NCBI RefSeq assembly: GCF_010183535.1
Contig: NC_071332.1
Location: 2,914,001 to 2,978,000 of the forward strand
Source: Caenorhabditis remanei
Lineage: Eukaryota; Nematoda; Chromadorea; Rhabditida; Rhabditidae
Reading direction: 5' to 3'
Length of the DNA: 64,000 nt
The notes under the pieces are model-generated. The model saw only the letters and a program-made list of their open reading frames with translations, made no database searches and was not told where the DNA came from. Position 1 is the stretch's first letter; each line of letters opens with the position of its first letter. A program made the position numbers and the translations under genes. Positions 1 to 9,279 of the stretch are shown here, one piece after another.

Positions 1-2
1 AC

Positions 3-2510
3 GAAGAAGAAGACCACTCAAATTTCTATGAAAATCTAGAAGACGTGTACAAGTCATGCAAGAGCAGATATAAAATGGTCATAGGAGACTTTAATGCCAG
101 AATCGGTGAAAGGAAAGGAAACGAAGTATTCATTGGCCCACACTCCATGGAAAACAGAAACGACAGTGGAGAAAGACTTGCCACGTTCTGCGAGGTCAAT
201 AGAGTATTCCACATGAATTCGCAGTTCATAAAGCCGACTCACCGACGATGGACCTACATCAGTCCCGACAAACAACACAGGCACGAGTTGGACCACATCC
301 TTGCCAACGGAAAATACATCACCGACGTCTCAGTTGTTCCTTCATTCACAAACGGCAGCGATCACCGTATGCTTCGAGCAAATGTCCACATAAACGCAAA
401 ACAAGCCAAGTTCGAACAAGTGAAAAGAAGGAAGCCGCCTAGAAGAGTCCTAGACCCGACTGCAGCGTTACTCGCAACAGAAAATCTTGACTCTTGCGAA
501 GATCAAGATATCGATAAAGAGTACGACACTCTTGTACATGTTCTAAAGAAAGCGCAAGACGCTGCAGTGACTATTCCAACCAATCACTCTAGAAATAGAC
601 TGAAGGACAGTACGCGACTGCTACTGTCGAAAAGGAGATTCACAGACAGATCAGACCCCAACTTCAAGACCCTGTCTAAAGAGTGCCGACAAGCGGTAAA
701 GAGAGACCATGAAAACTTCGCGAAGGATAGACTTCTAAATGCAGCAAACCAGAGAAAGAGTCTGAGAAAGGTCGCAAGAGACATCAATGAATATCAATCA
801 TACATTCCATGTCTGTTATCAGGAGAGACAGGAGAAAAGCTCACTTCAAGAGAGAAAATGGAAATCGAAGTCAGACGCTTCTACTCAAACCTGTTTGCAA
901 CCAAACAGTCAAAAGCGACAACCATCATTCCTCAACAAACAAAAGCATTACCTCCATTCCTTCCAGAAGAAATCCAACACTCCCTGAACTCATTCCAAAA
1001 CGGTAAAGCAGCGGGAGAAGACAAGCTATCAGCAGACTTCCTGAAAAGTTGTCACTCCTCCGTTCACAAACTTCTAGCGAACAAATTCTCACGGTACCTT
1101 CAAGAAGGAAAAGTTCCAACAAAGTGGAAATCGTCAAAAACAACTCTAATATTCAAAAAAGGAGACAAAGAAAATCTAGAAAATTATCGTCCGATCTGCC
1201 TGCTTCCTGTACTTTATAAAGTCTTCACGAAATGTATTCTGAATAGAATCCGGAAGTCACTGGAAGAAGCACAACCGGTCGAACAAGCAGGATTTAGAAG
1301 ATCCTTCTCGACGATTGACCACATCCATTCAGTGCAAAGACTGCTGGAAGTCGGTCGAGAATACCAAATACCAATCACAATGGTATTTATCGACTTCAAA
1401 AAGGCATTCGACACGATCGAACCCACTGCTTTATGGGAAAGCCTGAAGACTCAAGGGATAGACTCTGGATACATAAAACTCCTAAAAGAGTGTTACAACG
1501 ATTGCTCCACCACAATCACACCCTTCTATAACCCAGTCAATATCCCCATTACCAGAGGTGTCAGACAAGGTGACCCCATTTCACCAAACCTTTTCTCTGC
1601 CTGTCTCGAATCGGCCTTCCGTCGAATGTCATGGCCACATATAAAAGAAGACAAAGATGACTACGACAACTCCCCTGGTATCAGAATTAACGGCAGAAAC
1701 CTAACACACCTACGATTCGCCGACGATATCATTCTCATCTCGAAAACTCCACAAATAGCGGAAAAAATGCTACAAGAGCTGGTAAACAGTTGTGAAACAG
1801 TCGGTCTAGAAATAAACGCGAGTAAAACAAAAGTGCTGAGGAACAAATTTGCGTCAAGTCACCAAATACATATCAGAAAAAACAACACCATGTCAGCAAT
1901 TGAAGATGTTGAGGAATACGTATACTTGGGGAGACTGCTCAATACAAAAAACGATCTAGAGCCAGAAATTCACAGAAGACGACGATCGGCATGGGCTGCA
2001 CTCAACAATATAAAAAACACAACAGATGCCCTGACGTGTCCGAAAATCCGAGCGCAACTTTTCGACTCCATTGTTCTCCCCGCACTGACATATGGATCAG
2101 AAACATGGACTTTCACTAAAGCTCTATCCGAAAGAGTAAGAATAACACATGCTGCACTTGAACGTAAACTCGTCGGAATTACCCTCACGGAACAACGAGA
2201 GAAAAACCTCCACCGAGAAGATATAAGGAAAATGTCCCAAGTGAAAGACCCTCTTGTCTTCATAACGAAACGAAAGTTAAGTTGGGCTGGCCACGTGATG
2301 AGAAGAAACGATAATCGGTGGACAACGTTACTTCAAGAATGGATACCCAGAAATGAGAAAAGGCCAGTAGGAAGACCACCAATGCGATGGGCCGACTCCC
2401 TGAAGAAAGAAATCTCAGTGCGACAAGGAACTCAATTGATCGAACCTTGGAGCACAATCGCCAAAGATCGGAAAAAATGGATAGCTGTGATCCGCGCCCA
2501 CACCAACTGA
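3..2510 (+). CDS. RTE-like non-LTR retrotransposon ORF, endonuclease/reverse transcriptase, 5' end outside window
   Basis: The frame is open from base 3 to the TGA at 2508-2510, so the true start lies upstream of the window. The first GTG at 45 is not a real start. The N-terminal part holds the end of an APE-type endonuclease: GDFNAR early on, a DHIL block, then SDHR, the usual catalytic His/Asp block. A reverse transcriptase follows, with FKKAFDTI, GVRQGDPISPNLF and the catalytic FADD of LRFADDIIL. The C-terminal region has the KLSWAGHVMRR and GRPPMRW blocks common in RTE and related worm and insect elements. No frameshift or internal stop is visible over about 836 codons, which suggests recent activity. 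Such proteins nick the target and copy their own RNA at the nick. RTE is favoured over CR1 because the 3' tail is very short and made of small repeats; this clade call is inference. Confidence 0.88.
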   Translation, partial: EEEDHSNFYENLEDVYKSCKSRYKMVIGDFNARIGERKGNEVFIGPHSMENRNDSGERLATFCEVNRVFHMNSQFIKPTHRRWTYISPDKQHRHELDHILANGKYITDVSVVPSFTNGSDHRMLRANVHINAKQAKFEQVKRRKPPRRVLDPTAALLATENLDSCEDQDIDKEYDTLVHVLKKAQDAAVTIPTNHSRNRLKDSTRLLLSKRRFTDRSDPNFKTLSKECRQAVKRDHENFAKDRLLNAANQRKSLRKVARDINEYQSYIPCLLSGETGEKLTSREKMEIEVRRFYSNLFATKQSKATTIIPQQTKALPPFLPEEIQHSLNSFQNGKAAGEDKLSADFLKSCHSSVHKLLANKFSRYLQEGKVPTKWKSSKTTLIFKKGDKENLENYRPICLLPVLYKVFTKCILNRIRKSLEEAQPVEQAGFRRSFSTIDHIHSVQRLLEVGREYQIPITMVFIDFKKAFDTIEPTALWESLKTQGIDSGYIKLLKECYNDCSTTITPFYNPVNIPITRGVRQGDPISPNLFSACLESAFRRMSWPHIKEDKDDYDNSPGIRINGRNLTHLRFADDIILISKTPQIAEKMLQELVNSCETVGLEINASKTKVLRNKFASSHQIHIRKNNTMSAIEDVEEYVYLGRLLNTKNDLEPEIHRRRRSAWAALNNIKNTTDALTCPKIRAQLFDSIVLPALTYGSETWTFTKALSERVRITHAALERKLVGITLTEQREKNLHREDIRKMSQVKDPLVFITKRKLSWAGHVMRRNDNRWTTLLQEWIPRNEKRPVGRPPMRWADSLKKEISVRQGTQLIEPWSTIAKDRKKWIAVIRAHTN

Positions 2511-2550
2511 GCGAAGAACGGATCGACTAAGTAACTAAGTAAGTAACATA
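2511..2550 (+). repeat. 3' tail of the RTE-like element with short tandem repeats
   Basis: Directly after the stop codon the sequence runs through overlapping CTAAGTAA/GTAACTAA units at 2526-2547 and then becomes ordinary sequence. A very short 3' UTR ending in small tandem repeats instead of poly(A) is typical of RTE elements. The exact element end and its target duplication cannot be fixed because the 5' end is outside the window. Confidence 0.55.
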
Positions 2551-2847
2551 TGCTCTGAATCTCTCTTGGCAGGTGGCGTCAATCCTATTTTTCTCGTTAA
2601 ATGAGCCGGAAATTGAACCGATTTCCCATTGAGATTGTGGTGGGAACACGAGCGTGAGAGAGATGACATAAACATAACAATTCTGGTGGACTGGGCTCAA
2701 AAAATCGAAAGTTTATGTAAACAATGGGTTCCGAACTTGAGACGAAGCGCTAGATGACGTGGGTCATGAATTTCAGCACTTTTTGGTTTTTAGACCGAAA
2801 AACCCGTTCGAAATTCACCAATGAGCCTTTTGGTCTTGGTGCGTGGC

Positions 2848-2905
2848 GCTGGATTACTGTAGGCACAGTAACCATCCGTATTGAAGATTTTAGATTCTAG
2901 ACAAT
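2848..2905 (+). repeat. Direct repeat, copy 1 (GGATTACTGTA type)
   Basis: A block containing CTGGATTACTGTA, CAGTAACC and TATTGAAGATT recurs in the same orientation at 3775-3826. The two copies flank the fold-back element between them. The rest of 2551-3023 holds no gene that I can see. Confidence 0.55.
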
Positions 2906-3023
2906 CTGGATCTAGACGTCTAGCTGAATTCAGAATTCTTGTCAAAAACAGATATCTGAGTCAAAAAAGGCCGAATTTCAAGGCGATTCTGGAGACATGA
3001 ATTCTGAATTTTCAGAATTTCGG

Positions 3024-3725
3024 TGATTTCAGACAATTCTAGTCTGTTCTAGTCAGTTCAAACAATCGGAACCTCGAGAATTGGATTCTATGCCTCCTGC
3101 TCAGATGGAGTGCAAGTGCTCTCTGTTTGAATTCGTAGAATCCCTTGTTCTCGATAGTATCGAGTCGATACGCAGCGATATTTCCCTGCGTATCGTCACA
3201 AAACGCTATAATGGAATCAGATTTTCCAGAAACTTCATATTTGCCATACTTGCACGTAGCTCGTTTCAAACTCAATGTTACGAGCTGAAAAATATACCAA
3301 AATGTAGATCTCGACGAGTTCTATGTCCTTGAACCGGATGGCTATTCGTTAATGTACCGCGGGACGCGCTAAAATGGATTTTTAGTCATTTACCCGGTAC
3401 ATTAACGAATAGCTATCCGGCCCGTATTATATCATAGATATAGGTCTCGTTGAGATTCACATTTTGGTATACTTTTCAGCTCATAATATTGAGTTTCAAG
3501 CGAGTTACATGCTAGTATGGTAAATATGAATTTTCTGTAAAATTTGACTCCACTATAGCGTTTTGTGAAGATACGTAGTGAAATCTCGCTGCGTATCGAC
3601 TCGGCCCTGTCGAGAACGAATTCTAGCGAGGAGATTCAGATAGAGTCCACTTGTACTCAATATGATTCTCAAGGTTCCGATGTTTTGAACTGACTAGAAT
3701 CTTCTAAAACATTTCAGGCGAGTTA
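3024..3725. mobile_element. Fold-back (palindromic) element
   Basis: The arms at about 3040-3370 and 3385-3705 are imperfect reverse complements around a centre near 3375. The inner arms contain ATGGCTATTCGTTAATGT and its complement, then the motif ATACCAAAATGTAGATCTCG and its complement. No ORF is present. The same arm sequence recurs near 36040, 37030-37480, 38100-38460 and 41920-42470, so this is a dispersed non-autonomous family. Termini and target duplication were not resolved. Confidence 0.65.
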
Positions 3726-3774
3726 CGCGCCGGCCCGATGCGCCTTTAACCAGGTCTTTTAGCGTTTTGTGGAG

Positions 3775-3826
3775 CTGGATTACTGTAAGTACAGTAACCC
3801 TCAATATTGAAGATTCTAGATTCACT
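3775..3826 (+). repeat. Direct repeat, copy 2 (GGATTACTGTA type)
   Basis: This matches 2848-2905 in the same orientation (GGATTACTGTA, CAGTAACC, TATTGAAGATTCTAG). Confidence 0.55.
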
Positions 3827-3830
3827 ATCA

Positions 3831-4640
3831 CACCGATACTTCCAGAAAATTCATATTTACCGCGATATCTTGAACGGTGTTCTCTAGCCGATCTCTGTTG
3901 TTTGTCACAAAGATTTCCATATTTTCAGGATAATCTTTTTTCATCTTAAAGTGTTCTTTGGGATTAACCACCCTCGGAATCCTCTTTTTTTGACTAACGA
4001 TTTGTGGTTCCTGCTACAGAAGACGTCGTCGCCGCTGCATAATTGACGGGTAGCATCGGCACCGCAAATCCGACATCATCTCGATTCATCTCTCTCCTTT
4101 TTTTGTCCCGAAAAGTGTCGGTTTCTTCTTTTTTCCTTCTTTTTCTTATTCTCCGACGGCGTCCCCAAAAAAACGGAGACTACGAGGGGCACGCGGAGAC
4201 GACGTCGGGGTGGAGAAAAAGGGTTTTTTGTTCGAAAAAAAAGAGAGGCTACTATTCCGACGTCATTTGATGAGGGGGGAGGGTAGCTGAAAATTATGGA
4301 CTACTGTAGGAGTCGAAGAGAAAAGAATCCGACGGAAATATGAAGACGTGAATAGGGAGAAGAATGGGATGAAGGAGCGCATTAGGAATGTATAGAATTG
4401 GTTTTGTGGACTTTGTGTGCACGTAGTAGACCAAAAATCCAAAAATCTGTCAAGAATTTCAGCATGGCCTAACTTTCTCAACCCACGGATTTCTAGTCCT
4501 CGCCAAAACATGGAGATGAGAAAACTAGGCCATCACCTTCCTCGATATTTCTTTCGGCGATTTGTTTCATTTTACAATTCCGGTGAGATTTTTATCGACC
4601 GAAATTTCCAATTTTCGAAAGTTATTCCCTTGAATAGGAC
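3831..4640. other. Intergenic stretch, no gene recognised
   Basis: This is T/C-rich then G/A-rich unique-looking sequence. Short open frames exist on both strands, but none has recognisable protein character or splice structure. Confidence 0.5.
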
Positions 4641-5520
4641 TGGATCTGTGTCCATTTACGGGATCGTTTGGGTGGGATTTACGAGAGAAATTCGTTGGAA
4701 AATGCCAAAATTTCAGATTTTCGGGTGAAATATTTATGGCAAAACCTTTCCAGAAGGATTTCCAGAAATTCAAAATCCGCCGTAAATCGTCTATATGTCT
4801 ATGTGTCGATTTACGGGATAGGATTTACGAGAGCACTCGTTGAACTGGTGATGAAGATACTGTCGAGATTGCCGGAAATTTCAGATTGTCTGGTGAAAAA
4901 TGGTTTTTTTTTTCGGAAATTTCTCGATTTTCCAGAAATTTCCACAAAAAAACAGTCTAGATCAGCAAATTTCAGGAACTTGGCGTAAATCTTATCAAGA
5001 CTCCGTAAATCGACACAAGCCAAAAATTTCTGAATTCAAGCTAAAAATTGACTTTTAGCCTGAATTTCAGAAAAAAAGTCAAAACATCAGATTTTCGGTC
5101 GAAAAATGGCAAAACCTGGACTAAATTCAATCGGGTTTTAAATTTTTTTTCCAAAATCCATCGTAAATCGACCAGATTTCGCTCCGGAGGCGATAGGAGC
5201 AGAAATTTCAGAAATCTAGCTAAAATTGACTTTCAGCCAAAATTCCAGAGAACTCTCCATCTCTGCGTAAATCCTACCACACCACCGTAAATCGACACAC
5301 AACAGCTCTGCGTAAACCCTATCATAACTCCGTAAATCGACACAAGACAGATTTCGCACCGGAAGGCATGGGAACAGAAATTTCAGAATTCCAGAGAACT
5401 TTCCAGCTCTGCGTAAATCGACACAAAATGCGATTCTCTTTGTGAGCGTCGTTTTGCTGTAAGCCATCTACAGTATTCCAGCGTAAATCCGACCATCGCC
5501 GCGTAAATCCACACGCATAT
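4640..5520. repeat. Clustered CGTAAATCGACA-type repeats
   Basis: The word CGTAAATC, often as CGTAAATCGACACA, occurs about ten times between 4787 and 5510, mostly in plus orientation. A few complements (GATTTACG) lie near 4650-4830, and spacing is irregular. A single GATTTACG/CGTAAATC pair also occurs near 59353-59370 inside an intron. No gene is apparent. Confidence 0.6.
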
Positions 5521-5639
5521 CTCTCTTAGAGATTACTGTGTTCAAATCTATCGGTCCAACACGAAAAACGCAGTACTTTTGACTTTTTAAGCTCAAATTT
5601 TGAGCCTAAACTACAAAGTACAGGATTCTAGTTCCACTG

Positions 5640-6330
5640 TCAATCAGTTATTTCGCAACATTTTGTTCTTTTCCTTCCCTGTACATATCCACGTGTCTCT
5701 CTCTCTCTTGAAATGATTGAATCGATCACAATAGATCACAATCATATTATCAAAGCGAGAGTGAGAGAGAGTGAAAGAGACACAGAGAGAAAGTACAACT
5801 GATAGGTGGCGGCATTTCCCAACGCTCACACACATACATATACTGCCTTTCTGCAAGCAAGCGGGCGAGGGAGAGCGAGAGAGTGAAGAGACGGAGAGAG
5901 TGCAGAGAAACGAGAAAAGAGAATTAAAGCATAAACGAGAGAGAGAGACTCCTCTCTCTCTCGCATCGCGTTCATTCCACCACCGCCTTTATATACAGCG
6001 GACAAATCGGTGATTCGCAGGTCTTCGAGTAGTACGGTAGCCGAATCTCTGCGTCTCTTCTCGTCTTACTATCTCTATCTCATGTGTCCCCCGCGTAGTT
6101 TCCCTTCGATTCTAATGTTTGAGATGGCTGCTGGGGGGCTAGCGAGAGACTCTCTCGTTGAGAGAGTGGTTAGAGAGTGAGAGAGGCTCCGCCCCCTTCC
6201 CTCTCCGCATACAATTTGTCGTATTGTGTATATGTGTGGACACAGACGGACGTTTAGTTGGACGGTCTGGCGGCGGCTTTTTTTGTGAGGAAAAAGAGAA
6301 AATCGAAAAATCGATTGACACGTTTTTTCG
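5640..6330. repeat. GA/CT-rich microsatellite region
   Basis: Long (GA)n and (CT)n tracts occur at 5695-5790, 5870-5970 and 6140-6190, with runs on both strands that can pair with each other. In worms such tracts are common near promoters. A TTTATATA at about 5988 could be a TATA-like element, but no transcript can be placed here. Confidence 0.5.
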
Positions 6331-6360
6331 TGGTGTTTAATGGGACGGAAGCACTAATTT

Positions 6361-7150
6361 AGAGGGAAAATTGCAGGTGCAAAGTCAAAAAGTGCTAGAA
6401 ATTTTGATTTTTAGATGAAAAATACGGGTTTTTAGCAGACTTGCAACGGGCCGGGCCGGGCCGGAATGAAAATTTCCAGGGCCCGGCCCGGCCCGGCCCG
6501 GCCCGGTGGGCCCGGAAGTTCAGTACTAAAAAAAATTCAAATTTTTTTTTCGAAAATTTCCAGATTTTTTTTGAAAAATATTTCTTAAAAACAATTTTTT
6601 GTAGGTTTCGAAGGTTTCTGAAAAATATACTTCAGGAAAAATATGAAAAATTTTCAGAAAATAAATTTTTGGACAAAAAATTGTAGTGAAAAAAGTTCAA
6701 AAATTCAAATCCGGGCCGACCGGGCCGGGCCGGGCCGGCGGGCCGGCCCGGAATCTTGCAAGTCTGGTTTTTAGGTGGAAATTGGGCATTTTATAGCAAA
6801 AAAATGTGATTTTTGGTTGGAAAATTGGGGTTTTTGGATAAAAAATGGAGATTTTATAACAGAAATTTTTGATTTTTAGATGAAAAATTTGGTTTTTTAA
6901 GTGGAAATTTGTGATTTTTCAGCAAAAATTGTGTTTTTTTCCTCAAATTTGTGAAAAACTACGCAAAAATTGCAGGTGCAAAGTCAAAAAGTGCTAGAAA
7001 TTTTGATTTTAAGATGAAAAATTGGGGTTTTTGGGTGAAAATGGGCATATATTGCAAAAAATGTGATTCTTGGATGAAAAATTTGGTTTTTTAAGTGGAA
7101 ATTTGTGATTTTTCAGCAAAAATTGTGTTTTTTCCTCAAATTTGTAAAAA
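6361..7150. repeat. Local duplication, one copy interrupted by the 6436-6766 insertion
   Basis: The block starting GCAGGTGCAAAGTCAAAAAG at 6374 recurs at 6973. The first copy is split by the 6436-6766 element, while the second runs straight through the corresponding site (GGGGTTTTTGGGTGAAAATG). A later shared block, TTAAGTGGAAATTTGTGATT, is found near 6898 and 7092. Confidence 0.7.
6428..6774. mobile_element. Small hAT-like non-autonomous element, GGGCCGGGCC interior, with 8-bp target duplication
   Basis: The element spans 6436-6766 (331 bp). Its ends are inverted repeats: CAGACTTGCAA at the left and TTGCAAGTCTG at the right. It is flanked by a perfect 8-bp duplication GTTTTTAG at 6428-6435 and 6767-6774. 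Inside the ends lie GGGCCGGGCC-type repeats in inverted orientation, and the centre is A/T-rich with no transposase. The 8-bp duplication is characteristic of hAT transposons, so mobilisation by a hAT transposase in trans is inferred. A related, diverged interior lies at 27295-27525. Confidence 0.85.
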
Positions 7151-8817
7151 ACTATACTGAAAAAAACGAGATTTTCGGAAGAAAATCCACAATTTCCAGT
7201 GGAAAACCCGCGTTTTTGAGCTTTTTTTGCTAGATTTCGCAGTTTTTCACTAAAAATTGTGCAAAATCAATCAGGAATTATGAAAACAACCCAAAGAGCA
7301 CAAGTAAAGAATTAAGAAGCTTAAAATTCTGCAGAAAACACGAAAAATCGATGAAAAACAAGGTTTTACGGCGAAAATTCACGATTTTCAGTGAAAAAAC
7401 TGCATTTTTTGCAGTTTTTCCCTTGAAATTGTGTAAAATTATGATGGATTTTTGAAAATGAGCCCCGGAGCACAAAAATGTCGAAAATGTTCATGGAAAT
7501 ACGAAAAACTGCTGAAAATTGTTCAAAAATGACATTTTCCAGATAAAAATGCGATTTTTGCACAGAAAATTCAAAATTTTAATAAATTATGGCTAAAATT
7601 GAAATCTAGATCGAAAATTTGTTTTAAAAATCGAAGAAAGCCAATCAAATTTGCTCAAAATAGGTAAAATAAACCAATTTTTCAAGTTTTGTTAGAAAAC
7701 TTTCATTTTTGACAATTTCGCCACACTTCATCGTTTTTAAGTCGATTTTTGACTGAAAACTAAGGCAAATTGCAACTTTCATTCGAAATTTTGTATTTCT
7801 AGGCTCGAAATTCAAGAATTTTTTAAAGATTTCTGTTTTTACATTAAAAAAATGGAATTTCCGCCACAAAAACGCTGAGAAATCTCAAAAATGGAGAGAA
7901 AAAGCGTCATGAAAAGAGACGCATTGTTTTGTCCGAAAAGAGGCAATTTTCCTCTTTTCCGAAGAAGCTTTTCATTAGAATTCGTAGAGGAAATGAGGGG
8001 AGAAACGATGGCAATGTTTGTCTTGGAAATCGTACGAAAAGAGCTTTAAAGAACACATTTCAGTCAAGTTTTATAGCATTCTGACCGAAAAAATGGGGAA
8101 ACAACGAGAAAATTTGATTAAGATGGATATAACACGATTTTATTAGAGAAAAATAGAAAAATAATGGGTCCAGAACTTACAAATCGTGGATTTTCGGCTT
8201 CGCGCTGCTCGATTTTCCTGGAAATTCAAAAATTCAATTAAAAATTAATTTTATTGCTTGTTTTCACACGAAAAACACAAAAACAAAGATAATTTTCCAA
8301 TTCAAACATCCCGCTATTTGAGTAGCTACCCCCGGCAATGCAGGTGCGCTCCATTGCACTCATTCAAACAAACACAACAGGGGGGAAACGACACTATGTC
8401 AACGTCACCCAGTCGATTCAATGCCTGTTATCGTTTTTTTTTTTGATTGGTTGACCCAAATTTTATAATTTAGGATTGAAAATTTCAATCGATTATGTGG
8501 AAAAATGGGGAAAAATGATGATTTTTAATTTTCTGCAATTTCTACCGTAATTTTAAAGGAACATGTTGTGTTTTTGCTATGGGTTTTGGCACGATTTTAG
8601 GTTTTTTAATTTTTTCAATTGATTTTTTTTAGTTTTTGCACTGTGTTTATGTGTTCTAACTAAAATTTCAGCAAAAAATTGCATTTTAACCAGAAAAATA
8701 GTGAAAAAACCTCGCCTATCGTAATTTAAAGGAACATGCTCCACTCCGATTGGGTCTCGCCACGATCTTGTGTATTTTTACGTGGATTTTTGAATTTTGA
8801 ATTTTGAAGAAACCAAC
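7150..8817. other. A/T-rich intergenic stretch, no gene recognised
   Basis: The stretch is dominated by degenerate GAAAATT/GATTTTT words typical of worm introns and intergenic DNA. At 8340-8372 there is a short GCAATG...GCGCTCCATTGC block that belongs to the GCGCTC mini-repeat family described elsewhere. I found no coding region. Parts could be 5' intron sequence of the downstream glucosidase gene. Confidence 0.45.
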
Positions 8818-9180
8818 GAGACCGTACAAATCGGGAAGAATGCGCGATCGGGAAGAAACGAATCGGGAAGAAACGGATCGGGAAGAAACAAATCGGGAAG
8901 AAACGAATCGGGAAGAACGAAAACCGTGCGGCAAAGTTGCGAAAACCGCGCGCGCAGGTTGCAAATACTGTATTTTCAGAGGCTTTTTTGGCGTTGCTAT
9001 TCCTTTTAGCCTGAAAATACAGTATTTGCAACCTGCGCGCGCGGTTTTCGCAACTTTGCCGCACGGTTTTCGTTCTTCCCGATTCGTTTCTTCCCGATTT
9101 GGTTCTTCCCGATCCGTTTCTTCCCGATTCGTTTCTTCCCGATCGCGCATTCTTCCCGATTTGTACGGTCTCAAACCAAC
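8810..9180. mobile_element. Palindromic transposable element with 8-bp target duplication
   Basis: The element at 8818-9172 (355 bp) is almost wholly two complementary arms starting GAGACCGTACAAATCGGGAA and ending with the complement. The arms carry about five 12-bp ATCGGGAAGAAA-type units each. They meet around a short loop near 8980-9010, with GAAAATACAGTATTTGCAAC and its partner next to the loop. A perfect AAACCAAC duplication flanks it at 8810-8817 and 9173-9180. It ends about 100 bp before the glucosidase II start codon and has no protein of its own. Confidence 0.85.
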
Positions 9181-9279
9181 TCAATTTTCGACCAATTTTC
9201 GACCATTTTCCTTCATTTTTTCGCTGTAAAAACTCAAATTTCACAACTAACGCCTCAAAAACCACTAACTATTGCAGTA

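Noticed and set aside
8716..9265. Open frames of 140-180 codons on both strands with Glu/Arg repeats
   Set aside because: They come from the GGGAAGAAACG repeats of the palindromic element, which has transposon ends and a target duplication.
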